A stretch of 64,000 nt of DNA from an uncultured Flavobacteriales bacterium (lineage in GTDB: Bacteria > Bacteroidota > Bacteroidia > Flavobacteriales_G > Salibacteraceae), in the NCBI GenBank assembly GCA_905181855.1, contig CAJIZE010000006.1, forward strand, positions 45,066 through 109,065, read 5' to 3'. Shown here piece after piece: positions 36,255 through 44,226 of the stretch; the first letter of the stretch is position 1, and the number at the start of each line of letters is the position of its first letter. The translations under genes were made by a program, and so were the position numbers. A model generated the notes under the pieces. It did not search any database. It was not told the origin of the DNA and saw only the letters and a list, made by a program, of their open reading frames with translations.

Positions 36255-36590
36255 ATGAAATATTTAAGACACGAATTTACTACACGTACAAATCAACATG
36301 TTAAAGTAACTTTTCAAGAGCCAGTAGGTGTTCTTGTAATGAACGATAAAAACTTCGACAGATATAAAAACGGGATGTCTTGTACTTATTTTGGAGGGCA
36401 CCAAGAGGTTTCTCCTTTTAGAATTAATGTAAATCGAGGAAAATGGCATGTTGTTATTGATGTTGAGAATAAGGATCCTAAAGCAATTAATCCTACAATA
36501 AAGGTAATTGACCCTACTTTAGAATATACTCCTCCTATATTTAATGAACTTGATGCTATATTAAATAGAGATGGCGATGATGAAGATTAA
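36255..36590 (+). CDS. DUF1883 domain protein
   Basis: 111-aa protein. Residues about 1-75 match the DUF1883 pattern: MKYLRHEFTTRTNQHVKVTF, then VLVMNDKNFDRYKNGMSCTYFGGHQEVSPFRINV and GKWHVVIDVE, with the YKNG, YYGGH-like and WHVVID signatures. In other bacteria this domain is sometimes fused to TIR domains; here it stands alone. The C-terminus is an acidic tail (NRDGDDED). The function is unknown. Its stop abuts the stop of the next convergent gene with no spacer. Confidence 0.8.
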   Translation: MKYLRHEFTTRTNQHVKVTFQEPVGVLVMNDKNFDRYKNGMSCTYFGGHQEVSPFRINVNRGKWHVVIDVENKDPKAINPTIKVIDPTLEYTPPIFNELDAILNRDGDDED

Positions 36591-37370
36591 TTATTTCTTC
36601 TGAATTGATGTTTCTTTGTCCCAGGTGAACATGCTAATTGGAGCGCCATTTTTGAAGTAGAATAGTCCTCCCCAATCGTGCTTAACCTTTAAATACTCAT
36701 CGCCTAGGCCATTGGTGACCAATATACGTTTGGTGATTTCTCTGCTTCCTTTTCTGTATTTTTCCTCAGTTAAGCCATCCTCATATTGATTTGCTAATTC
36801 TGTTCTAAACTCTTCTGAATTTTTCTCTACAGTCGATGATGGGTTTTTTGTTGCAATAACGCTTACTAAGGTTTGCTCTATTTTTTTTACTTCAACAACA
36901 GATTCTTCATTAATAATCTCGGAAGGTTGCTTTTTAACTATGGTGTCAGGCTCAAACCCTTGATTGGCTATTGTTCTATTAACTTGGACAGGCTCAATAC
37001 TAGTTTCATTGTTTAACTCAAGCTTTTCAATAGGAACAAAAATTCTTGTAACAAGCTGAGTAGAGTCATCCTTGTCTAGCTCTTGGGTTACCGAAGCCAA
37101 AATGATTTCAATGTCGCGTAGCTTGGCAATGGTTTGTTGGTCGTTAGGGAATGATTCGAGGCACTTTTTGAAAACTTCAATAGCTTCGTAATAATTTTGT
37201 TGGCTAAAAAGAAGTTTCCCCTCTGAAAAATACTTGGTGTAAGTTTCTTTCTTGGCTTCATCTACCCAAAAAGAATCGTATTTGTCTTTTTTTTTAGATT
37301 TTTTCGATTGTGAGAATCCCGCAAAAGAAAAGACAATTAATAAAATAACGGCAAATAGAAGTTTTCTCAT
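36591..37370 (-). CDS. Exported TPR-containing hypothetical protein
   Basis: 259-aa protein. A signal peptide (MRKLLFAVILLIVFSFAGFSQ) and a Lys-rich stretch (SKKSKKKDKYDSF) come first. A TPR-like helix pair follows (about 46-90: YFSEGKLLFSQQNYYEAIEVFKKCLESFPNDQQTIAKL). The middle is low-complexity, and a small C-terminal domain ends it (about 205-259: ITKRILVTNGLGDEYLKVKHDWGGLFYFKNG). I do not recognise the C-terminal domain. It is probably periplasmic, perhaps attached to a larger envelope complex through the TPR, which is inference. It is divergent from the PspC gene. Confidence 0.6.
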   Translation of the reverse strand: MRKLLFAVILLIVFSFAGFSQSKKSKKKDKYDSFWVDEAKKETYTKYFSEGKLLFSQQNYYEAIEVFKKCLESFPNDQQTIAKLRDIEIILASVTQELDKDDSTQLVTRIFVPIEKLELNNETSIEPVQVNRTIANQGFEPDTIVKKQPSEIINEESVVEVKKIEQTLVSVIATKNPSSTVEKNSEEFRTELANQYEDGLTEEKYRKGSREITKRILVTNGLGDEYLKVKHDWGGLFYFKNGAPISMFTWDKETSIQKK

Positions 37371-37390
37371 ATTGCAAAACTAATAAGGTA

Positions 37391-37398
37391 TAAATTTG
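37391..37398 (+). promoter_or_regulatory. -7 element of pspC-like gene (TAAATTTG)
   Basis: Exact TAnnTTTG, 22 nt before the ATG at 37421. An ATTG lies about 16 nt upstream, a loose fit to the -33 element. Confidence 0.5.
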
Positions 37399-37420
37399 TA
37401 TTGAACAAAAAGTTTACTAA

Positions 37421-37612
37421 ATGTCAACAGTTAGAAGGTTAAAAAAGTCACACGATAAATTATTAGCAGGAATTTGTGGTGGAATCGCTGATTATTTCGG
37501 ATTAGATTCTACTGCAGTTAGATTTGGGTATGTTATTTTATCAATTTTTAGTGCTGGTTTTCCTGGACTATTATTGTACTTTATTTTATGGTTAATAATA
37601 CCTAGAAATTAG
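37421..37612 (+). CDS. PspC domain protein
   Basis: 63-aa membrane protein consisting of a single PspC domain. The conserved core KLLAGICGGIADYFGLDSTAVRFGYVIL lies at about 13-40, followed by a hydrophobic helix pair ending LLYFILWLIIPRN. In enterobacteria PspC is a membrane sensor of the phage-shock response; stand-alone small PspC proteins are widespread and may have other roles. No pspA or pspF is nearby. It precedes the truncated epimerase gene by 24 nt on the same strand. Confidence 0.9.
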   Translation: MSTVRRLKKSHDKLLAGICGGIADYFGLDSTAVRFGYVILSIFSAGFPGLLLYFILWLIIPRN

Positions 37613-37636
37613 CATCATTAAAGTGTTTTCGACGCG

Positions 37637-37890
37637 ATGAAAAAAGTATTGGTAACGGGTGTTAAAGGTTTTATAGGTTTTCATTTTGAAAAACGAATTA
37701 TAAAAGAAGGATTTGAAGTAGTTGGCCTTGATTACATCAACGATTATTACGATGTTAATCTAAAATTTGGAAAACTAAATGAACTTGACATTCAACAAGA
37801 TAAAATAGAGAAGAATGTCCTAATTCAATCTCCAACAAGTATATTTAAATGGAGTTGGGCGATCATGATGGTATTCTCAAAGGTTGCTTT
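37637..37890 (+). pseudogene. Truncated sugar-nucleotide epimerase (5' part only)
   Basis: Begins like an intact NAD-dependent epimerase of the UDP-glucuronate 4-epimerase type: MKKVLVTGVKGFIGFHFEKR, then GLDYINDYYDVNLKFGKLNEL. The Rossmann GxxGxxG is partly intact (GVKGFIG). After about 60 residues the frame loses similarity, but another frame from 37849 reads MELGDHDGILKG, as expected a little further along the protein, so there is a shift. The rest of the ~330-aa enzyme is missing, and the remnant ends where the reversed kinase pseudogene begins. Confidence 0.8.
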
Positions 37891-37898
37891 TTTATAAA

Positions 37899-38798
37899 CT
37901 AATTCGGTAATATAATGGATATGCAATTTTCTATTATTGAAAATTTAGCAGGTAACTCGCCAACAACTTCTCCATCACACTCAACTAAAACATTTTCATT
38001 TGATGTCACCGTTGCCGTTTTACAAGCAGTGTAAACAACTTCTGGAATATTTATTTTCTTACCATTTTTTTAATGGAATTATATACTTGACGTTTTTCAA
38101 CATTCCAATGTTCCCTATATGGGAAATGTTTAAAATCCCATCATCTATTTTAGCATCAGGCGAGATAACAATTCCCCGCCCAAAACTGCCTGAATTTGCA
38201 AAAGCACCAACCAAACTGATTCCGGTATAATTCCATTGGTCTGATGTCATTTTAACCTTTTTTTTACAGTACTTAAAGAGTTTAATTGCAATGGCTCTCA
38301 AAAAGGAAAAACCTGTAGGAATAATTCTGGAAGTTTCATTTAAAGTATTTAAAACTTCTGGTCCGAATCCATATTCGGCAATATTTAAAAAATACCGGGT
38401 TTTGTTTTAAATTGAATACTTCCAACATCTATATTATGAATATTTTTTAAGTTAAAATAATCTACCCAAGCATCAATGTTAGACGGTATTTTCTGAAACC
38501 ACGCAAAATAATTTGCCGATCCAGCAGGGAATATCGCTAGTAAAGGTCTGTATTACTGACTTATGGTCATTAGTCCATTTACAATTTCGTTAATTGTGCC
38601 GTCACCACCAACGGCAATTAAATGATCACAATCTATGGCTTGTTCTTTTGCTAATTGAATATGATGTTCCGGGTATTGGCTCAAACATATTTCAACGTTA
38701 TATGTTTGAGCTAAATGATTTTTTAATTTAAGACAAGCTTTTTTTGATTTTGTAGAATTCCCTTTACCAAGGAGGCATATTTTTTCTTGTCTGTTCAA
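37899..38798 (-). pseudogene. Broken diacylglycerol kinase-type lipid kinase
   Basis: About 300 codons of a DagK/YegS-like lipid kinase, disabled by a stop and at least two frameshifts. The first intact segment (81 codons from ATG 38798) carries HLIAVGGDGTINEIVNGL, the GGDGT nucleotide motif. A TAA follows near 38552. The same frame then continues with LLAIFPAGSANYFAW, the usual P-x-GxxN motif. Further frames read FLNIAEYGFGPEVLN, then RAIAIKLFKYC and SGSFGRGIVISPDAKIDDGILN. A last frame, VLVECDGEVVGELPAKFSI, runs to a stop at 37899-37901. All parts of the family are present in order, so decay is recent. Confidence 0.88.
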
Positions 38799-38803
38799 AG
38801 CAA

Positions 38804-39307
38804 CTAATCAATAACTCTTTTACGCACCGAAGCAGAGCCTTTAATGACTTTTTCTTTTAAAGATTCTTTATAAGTGGAAATTCGATTTAAAACTTCAGGA
38901 TTAGAAGAACCGATTATTTGAGCAGCTAAAATGCCAGCATTTTTTGCCGCGTTTAAAGCAACAGTAGCAACCGGAACACCATTTGGCATTTGTAAAATTG
39001 ATAAAACCGAATCCCATCCATCAATCGAGTTGCTTGATTTTACTGGAACGCCAATTACCGGAAGTGGTGTTAAACTAGCCGTCATCCCTGGTAAATGAGC
39101 AGCTCCGCCTGCTCCTGCAATAATCACTTTTAATCCTTTTGCAACCGCACCTTTAGCGTAATCAAACATTTTTTCAGGTGTTCGATGAGCTGAAACAATG
39201 TCAACTTCATACGGTATTTTAAGTTCGTTTAAAACATCAACAGCGTCTTGCATTATGGGTAAATCTGAAGTGCTTCCCATTATTATTCCTACCAATGGTT
39301 TTGTCAT
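38804..39307 (-). CDS. purE: N5-carboxyaminoimidazole ribonucleotide mutase
   Basis: Class I PurE, converting N5-CAIR to CAIR in purine synthesis. The 167-aa protein has GIIMGSTSDLPIM (about 7-19), SAHRTPEKMFDYA (active-site His, about 43-55), IAGAGGAAHLPGMTAS and LSILQMPNGVPVATVAL. The ATG at 39307 (MTKPLVG) is chosen; an upstream in-frame Met at 39337 would overlap the preceding gene by 26 nt, whereas 39307 leaves a 4-nt gap. It works with PurK, encoded 13 kb away. It may be co-transcribed with the rlmB and BNR genes upstream. Confidence 0.97.
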   Translation of the reverse strand: MTKPLVGIIMGSTSDLPIMQDAVDVLNELKIPYEVDIVSAHRTPEKMFDYAKGAVAKGLKVIIAGAGGAAHLPGMTASLTPLPVIGVPVKSSNSIDGWDSVLSILQMPNGVPVATVALNAAKNAGILAAQIIGSSNPEVLNRISTYKESLKEKVIKGSASVRKRVID

Positions 39308-39311
39308 TTTA

Positions 39312-40793
39312 TTAGATTTTAAAGTGCTTCCGAACAATTAATTTATCATTTAAAAGTAATTCAAAATAATAAATATCAGGCATTAGCGATACATCATATT
39401 TTGAAATGTCAATATTGAAGGTTCCTTTTTGAATTTTTTGATCAGCAAAAAGAGTTTTAATTACTTCGTTTTTCTTGTTTCTGATTATCAGAGAATATGC
39501 TGAAGTTTCAATAATATTAAAGCTATTATAATCATAATTAACAAGCCTACTTAACTCAATTGGATGTGTAACTACTTTTAATTTCCTGCTGTCTAATCTT
39601 GTCCAAATCGGAAAAATTAAGTTTTGATTAGCATCAACGTTGGTGTAATCGCCAAAAAATACAGTTGAGTCAGGCTCGAAAAACGATTCGCTAATTTGAT
39701 AATCAATAAAAGAGCTTCCGCCATCTTCAGAAACCGACATAAACACATCCGTTTTATTGTCGAAATGATGTCGTCTATCATAATAAACAATGAAAACATT
39801 CCCTGAGGTTTCATCAACATCCATCCAACTCATAAATTGATGGCTTTCCGTTTTATCTTGATTAACTTTTGTTTTATTGCTCCAAGTTTCTCCTTGGTCA
39901 TCTGAGTAAATAAGCCACACATCCGTATCGTTTTCGCCATTGCTCTGATCACTCCAGTTAATGTAAACACGCCCACTGTATTTGCTTTTACTTAAGTCAA
40001 CTTTAGTTATTGGCATTCCGTTGCAACGGTAAATACCAGGTATATCATAGTTCCATCCTCCAACAAATGCGTCAATTTTTACATCTTTTTCCCTCCAAGT
40101 AGTTCCGCCATTGGTTGATTTGTCAAGAACAAGACCTTCTGGTCCAGCCCAAGCTACATAAATATCTCCATTTAAACCACAAGAAGGCACTGCACCTTCC
40201 ACTGTATTGTCATTGTCAATACAGTTTCCTGAAATCTCATTTATTCTTGCAGCTGATGACCAAGTTTTGCCATCATCAGTAGATTTAGAAAATAAAATGT
40301 TGGATTTTTTTGATTCATCTGCCACACCGTATTCATCAAACTGGGTCCAGGTTAAATAAAGTTCATTATTTATAGGGTTTTCGCAAATCCAATGTTTGTC
40401 TTGCGATTTGATTTTGTTCAGGCCTGTGTAGGTGTCTGTTTTCCAGTTTTCCAGTAAATCGTTCTTTTTTTGAACTACTATTCGATCTATCCAATTTCCA
40501 TTTGGAGGAATAGAAAGATGAACAAAAAATTTCTCACCTTTCGATGAAATAAAAGTGACAGGATCACCGGCAACTCCATATTTTGAAATTGCATATTCAT
40601 GGTTCCAAGTTTTACCGGTATCTGTGCTAAAATAAAAGTTGTTAATGTTAGCTGCTGCAATCACCTCAGCAACATTGTTTGGGTTTACAGAAATACTTAC
40701 TTCGTTTGGCGTATTTAGAGCACTTATAACGGTGTTTTTAATTTGAGAAAAACAACTAATGGGTAAAAATATCAGCAGCAGAAGTCGGGTCAT
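39312..40793 (-). CDS. Secreted BNR/sialidase-like beta-propeller protein
   Basis: 493-aa exported protein with a signal peptide (MTRLLLLIFLPISCFSQ). At least five Asp-box (BNR) repeats follow: STDTGKTWN, STDDGKTWSS, STNGGTTWRE, SDDQGETWSN and SEDGGSSFI, typical of six-bladed propellers. The active-site arginines and Asp of true sialidases are not clearly placed, so hydrolase activity is not claimed. The last ~70 residues (IIETSAYSLIIRNKKNEVIKTLF...) look like a beta-sandwich C-terminal domain without the YPNP motif. It overlaps rlmB by 4 nt. Confidence 0.78.
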   Translation of the reverse strand: MTRLLLLIFLPISCFSQIKNTVISALNTPNEVSISVNPNNVAEVIAAANINNFYFSTDTGKTWNHEYAISKYGVAGDPVTFISSKGEKFFVHLSIPPNGNWIDRIVVQKKNDLLENWKTDTYTGLNKIKSQDKHWICENPINNELYLTWTQFDEYGVADESKKSNILFSKSTDDGKTWSSAARINEISGNCIDNDNTVEGAVPSCGLNGDIYVAWAGPEGLVLDKSTNGGTTWREKDVKIDAFVGGWNYDIPGIYRCNGMPITKVDLSKSKYSGRVYINWSDQSNGENDTDVWLIYSDDQGETWSNKTKVNQDKTESHQFMSWMDVDETSGNVFIVYYDRRHHFDNKTDVFMSVSEDGGSSFIDYQISESFFEPDSTVFFGDYTNVDANQNLIFPIWTRLDSRKLKVVTHPIELSRLVNYDYNSFNIIETSAYSLIIRNKKNEVIKTLFADQKIQKGTFNIDISKYDVSLMPDIYYFELLLNDKLIVRKHFKI

Positions 40794-41539
40794 AATCTTT
40801 GTTTCACCACTTCATACATGGTTACGCCAGCCGCAACCGAAACATTTAATGAGCCAACTTTTCCGAGCATAGGTAGTGCTCCTTTCTTATCAGATATTTT
40901 TAATATATCAGCAGAAATGCCAACATCTTCAGCACCAAGAACCAAACAAGTTGGCAATGTATAGTCATGTGAGAAAATTGAGTCTCCTGTTTTCTCAGTA
41001 ACTGAAATGACTTGAATGCCAGTGTTTTGTAGGTATTTTAGACTGTTTCGCATCAGTTTAACTTTACATATTGGGATATGAAATAAAGCACCAGCGGATG
41101 TTTTAATGGCATCTTCGTTACAAGCGGCTGAACCTTTAAAAGGAATCATTATAGCATCAACACCTGCGCTATGAGCGGTTCTAACTATTGCTCCAAAATT
41201 TTTAACATCCGTTACACCATCTAGTGCAACTATAAAAGGAGTTTTGCCTTTCTCAAAAGTTTGTGAAATCACTTCGTCAATTGGTTGAAAATCAATTGGT
41301 GATGTAAATGCAATGACCCCTTGATGGTTGCCTCTGTATAGCTTGTTAAGCTTTTCTTTTGGCACTTGTTGTTGATAGTAGTTATTGGCTTTTGCAAGTT
41401 TTGATAACTTGATGAGCAAGTCGCTTTGTTCGCCTTTCTGAACCATTATTTTGTCAATTAACTGGCCTGCTTCAATGGCTTCAATTACAGAATGTATTCC
41501 GTAAATAAGATTGTTTGGTTTTGGGTTTTGCTTGTACAT
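40790..41539 (-). CDS. rlmB: 23S rRNA 2'-O-methyltransferase (SpoU/TrmH family)
   Basis: AdoMet-dependent ribose methylase of the SPOUT class, RlmB type (G2251 of 23S rRNA in E. coli; the exact target here is inferred). The 249-aa protein has the N-terminal substrate-binding domain (LIYGIHSVIEAIEAGQLIDKIMV, about 11-33). The knotted domain follows with VALDGVTDVKNFGAIVRTAHSAGVDAI (motif 1, Asn/Arg), LVLGAEDVGIS (motif 2) and GSLNVSVAAGVTMYE (motif 3). It is the upstream partner of the BNR gene, with an ATGA overlap. Confidence 0.93.
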   Translation of the reverse strand: MYKQNPKPNNLIYGIHSVIEAIEAGQLIDKIMVQKGEQSDLLIKLSKLAKANNYYQQQVPKEKLNKLYRGNHQGVIAFTSPIDFQPIDEVISQTFEKGKTPFIVALDGVTDVKNFGAIVRTAHSAGVDAIMIPFKGSAACNEDAIKTSAGALFHIPICKVKLMRNSLKYLQNTGIQVISVTEKTGDSIFSHDYTLPTCLVLGAEDVGISADILKISDKKGALPMLGKVGSLNVSVAAGVTMYEVVKQRL

Positions 41540-41586
41540 CTGTAAGGTTAAATCGAACTCATTTTTAAGGGTGTAAAGGTAGATTT

Positions 41587-42858
41587 TTAGTACTCATCTG
41601 TTATGCGCCCTTTACGCCATCTTTCAACCATTGCATACCAGGGTTTTTTGTGCAAAGGCGATCTAATCAGCCGATAGTCTTTTTCGGTGAAAGGGTTGTT
41701 TACTTTTTGAAACTGAAACTGCAAAGCAGATTGAGTGTTTTCTTCTCCGTAAATCCAAGTTTGAGTTGTTTCATTAACATAAACTACCGACGGTTTTCCG
41801 AATATTATATTGATCATGCCTCGGTCCGTTTTCCACCCTTCAACATACGAAGTGAAATAATTGTTGGCTTCTTCGACTCTATGATAATAGTTTTGAATTA
41901 AGATTTTAGCTGTTTTTGCATCGCCTGATGCGCATCTTAACCAGTAAGTGTCAACCGCCTTTTTGTGGTTTTCGGCATTTAGTAATTCACCAAACTCCTT
42001 GTTGGTACAGATGTACCTCATCGGAGCAACCATATCAAGGGGGCTTTTAAGCTTTGGATACGTTTCGTTAAAGTTAAAGAGTGTAACTCCTTCTGTTGTA
42101 TTAACAGAACTGGATATCATGCCAAAGCTACCTTCAGGTATTTTTATTTTAGCGTAATTCGAATCATTTATAGTTATGCCGTATGTTTGATCGGGAGTGA
42201 AATCAAAATCGTTTATTGATTGATTTGAAAACGGCGGCGGAGGAATCTGGAATAATCTATTGTACTGGTAAACATTCAATTGTTCCACATCCTTATAACT
42301 GTAAAACACTTTAACTTCTCTATTTTGAATAGCATTGGTAAGTAGAGGCAGGTCAGTTTTTTTATCAACGACCAAAAAGTTTTGAGCAGACACAAAATCT
42401 GATTTGTTAATTGAAATAATTTTGTGTTCAAAAATATTTTTAATCAAATCTGACACCGTTACCTTTATAACATATTGGCCAGGATATGCTAATCGCAATG
42501 GAATTTTAGCATAAATATTGTCGTTACTTAATATTTGTGTAGTATCATTAATCCAATGACTTGCACTGTCTACAATCTCAGTGTTATCAAAACTTTTAAA
42601 AATAACGTAACTCAATTTTAATTTAGCTGAATAGGTATTGTCATCAGGTTTCTTAGAATAAAGCAAATTTTTTGAGCTAATGCTAAAATGTAAATCAGAA
42701 TTAACTGCATTTAAATGATGTACTACCATTTTAGATTCAAGAAGATTTTTATCTTTTTGATAAATATACGCCAGATTTTGAGAGCTTAATCTTACAGGGC
42801 CTGAGCAGCCTAATAGTGTTCCGATTAAAATAAAAATGAAAAGAACCCTAATTTTCAA
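41587..42858 (-). CDS. GWxTD domain lipoprotein
   Basis: 423-aa lipoprotein with a lipobox at LIGTLLGC (Cys about 18). The conserved GWxTD motif appears as EGWKTDRGMINIIFGKP about 75 residues from the end, followed by WIYGEENTQSALQFQF. Upstream is a beta-rich region (about 30-270), as is usual for this family. The GWxTD domain occurs in Bacteroidota and related phyla, always exported; no activity is known. It overlaps rmuC by 4 nt and precedes rlmB, so translation is linked to a DNA-repair gene and an rRNA methylase, probably without functional meaning. Confidence 0.85.
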   Translation of the reverse strand: MKIRVLFIFILIGTLLGCSGPVRLSSQNLAYIYQKDKNLLESKMVVHHLNAVNSDLHFSISSKNLLYSKKPDDNTYSAKLKLSYVIFKSFDNTEIVDSASHWINDTTQILSNDNIYAKIPLRLAYPGQYVIKVTVSDLIKNIFEHKIISINKSDFVSAQNFLVVDKKTDLPLLTNAIQNREVKVFYSYKDVEQLNVYQYNRLFQIPPPPFSNQSINDFDFTPDQTYGITINDSNYAKIKIPEGSFGMISSSVNTTEGVTLFNFNETYPKLKSPLDMVAPMRYICTNKEFGELLNAENHKKAVDTYWLRCASGDAKTAKILIQNYYHRVEEANNYFTSYVEGWKTDRGMINIIFGKPSVVYVNETTQTWIYGEENTQSALQFQFQKVNNPFTEKDYRLIRSPLHKKPWYAMVERWRKGRITDEY

Positions 42859-44216
42859 TTTTGGATTGATTTTGAATCTGACTCTTGAGTTAAATCTGTT
42901 GCAAGGAGTTTGGTGTTTTTAGCACCCAATTCTCTTAGATGTTCAGCTTTACGGATAAGGTTGCCACTGCCATATTGCAGTTTGTTCATAGCATCGTCGT
43001 ATGATTTTTTTGTTTGGTCAATTCTACCGCCAATCTTTTGCATATCTTCAATAAAACCAACAAATTTGTCATAGAGTCTACCGCTCTCAATGGCAATTTT
43101 TTCGGCGTTTTTGTTTCGTCTTTCAATTTTCCAAATGTTGGATATCGTGCGTAAGGATGCTAAAAGAGTGGACGGGCTAACAATTACAATTTTCTTTTCC
43201 CATGCATAATTAAACAAACTAGGGTCGTGAGTAATTGATAATGAAAACGAGGACTCTATGGGAATAAATAGAATAACAAAGTCTGGTGTGTTTAAGCTTT
43301 TCGAGGTGTGGTAGTTTTTATTACTTAAACCTTTTATATGTGTCTTTAATGAATTAATGTGTGCCTTTAAATGCAGTTGTCGTTCATCTTCGTCTTCGGC
43401 AGAGATAAACCTTTCATAATCTAAAAGGCTAACCTTTGAGTCAACAATTAGATGTTTGTTTTCAGGTAATTGAATAACAATATCTGGTAAAATTGTTTGA
43501 CCATCAATATTTTCGTCATGATGTTGTGTGAAGTATTCCTCTCCTTTTCTAAGCCCCGACATTTCAAGGACTCTTTCTAGGATAAACTCTCCCCAATTGC
43601 CTTGTTTTTTTGAATCACCTTTGAGTGCTTTTGTTAAATTTTCGGCGTCTTTTGACAACTGTTGATTTAGATTATAGAGCCCTTTTATTTCCGTTTTAAG
43701 GCTTTCGGTGTCTTTGAGCTGTAGGGTATACTTGTCTTGAACTTGTTTTTCGAAATCTGAAATTTTTTCTTTCAAAGGATTCAGCAAATCACCGATTTTC
43801 TCAGAATTGGATTTTGAAAGTTGTTCGGTGTTTTCTTTGATTATTTTGTTGGCAACCAATTGGAATTCTTTTTGAAGATTCAGCCTTACCAATTCTATTT
43901 CTTCTTTGTTGATTTCTAAACGTTTAATATTTTCATTGTTTTTAGTAATACTCACGTTTAATTCGGCGATAAGTTCTTCTTTTTCTAACCTCAATTTACT
44001 TAGTTCAATATCATGCTTTTTTACTGCATCTGAAGTAGTTTCAAGTTTACCTTGTAATCGCTCAATTTGAAGTTCTGAATTTTTGTTTTTCAGCTCTAAT
44101 TCTTGGTGGCTTTTTTGTTTTAAATCGCTTGTTGAGCTTGATTTAAGCCAAATAAGATATAGATTAACAGCACCAATCAAAATTAATATCAACAATAAAA
44201 TTAGGGTAAAATCCAC
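42855..44216 (-). CDS. rmuC: DNA recombination protein RmuC
   Basis: 453-aa protein of the RmuC family, linked genetically to limiting DNA inversions. There is one N-terminal transmembrane helix (FTLILLLILILIGAVNLYLIW), then a long coiled coil (about 30-200). The nuclease-like core of the PD-(D/E)XK superfamily follows at about 215-370, with KQGNWGEFILERVLEMSGLRKG, TILPDIVIQLPENKHLIVDSKVSLLDYERF (D...D-x-K pattern) and FVILFIPIESSFSLSI. It shares an ATGA overlap with the GWxTD gene and lies 10 nt after the barrel-protein gene. Confidence 0.92.
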   Translation of the reverse strand: MDFTLILLLILILIGAVNLYLIWLKSSSTSDLKQKSHQELELKNKNSELQIERLQGKLETTSDAVKKHDIELSKLRLEKEELIAELNVSITKNNENIKRLEINKEEIELVRLNLQKEFQLVANKIIKENTEQLSKSNSEKIGDLLNPLKEKISDFEKQVQDKYTLQLKDTESLKTEIKGLYNLNQQLSKDAENLTKALKGDSKKQGNWGEFILERVLEMSGLRKGEEYFTQHHDENIDGQTILPDIVIQLPENKHLIVDSKVSLLDYERFISAEDEDERQLHLKAHINSLKTHIKGLSNKNYHTSKSLNTPDFVILFIPIESSFSLSITHDPSLFNYAWEKKIVIVSPSTLLASLRTISNIWKIERRNKNAEKIAIESGRLYDKFVGFIEDMQKIGGRIDQTKKSYDDAMNKLQYGSGNLIRKAEHLRELGAKNTKLLATDLTQESDSKSIQN

Positions 44217-44226
44217 TAGCAGGTAT

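Noticed and set aside
39312..40793. True sialidase activity for the BNR protein
   Set aside because: Asp-box repeats are structural; the arginine triad and FRIP-like motif are not evident.
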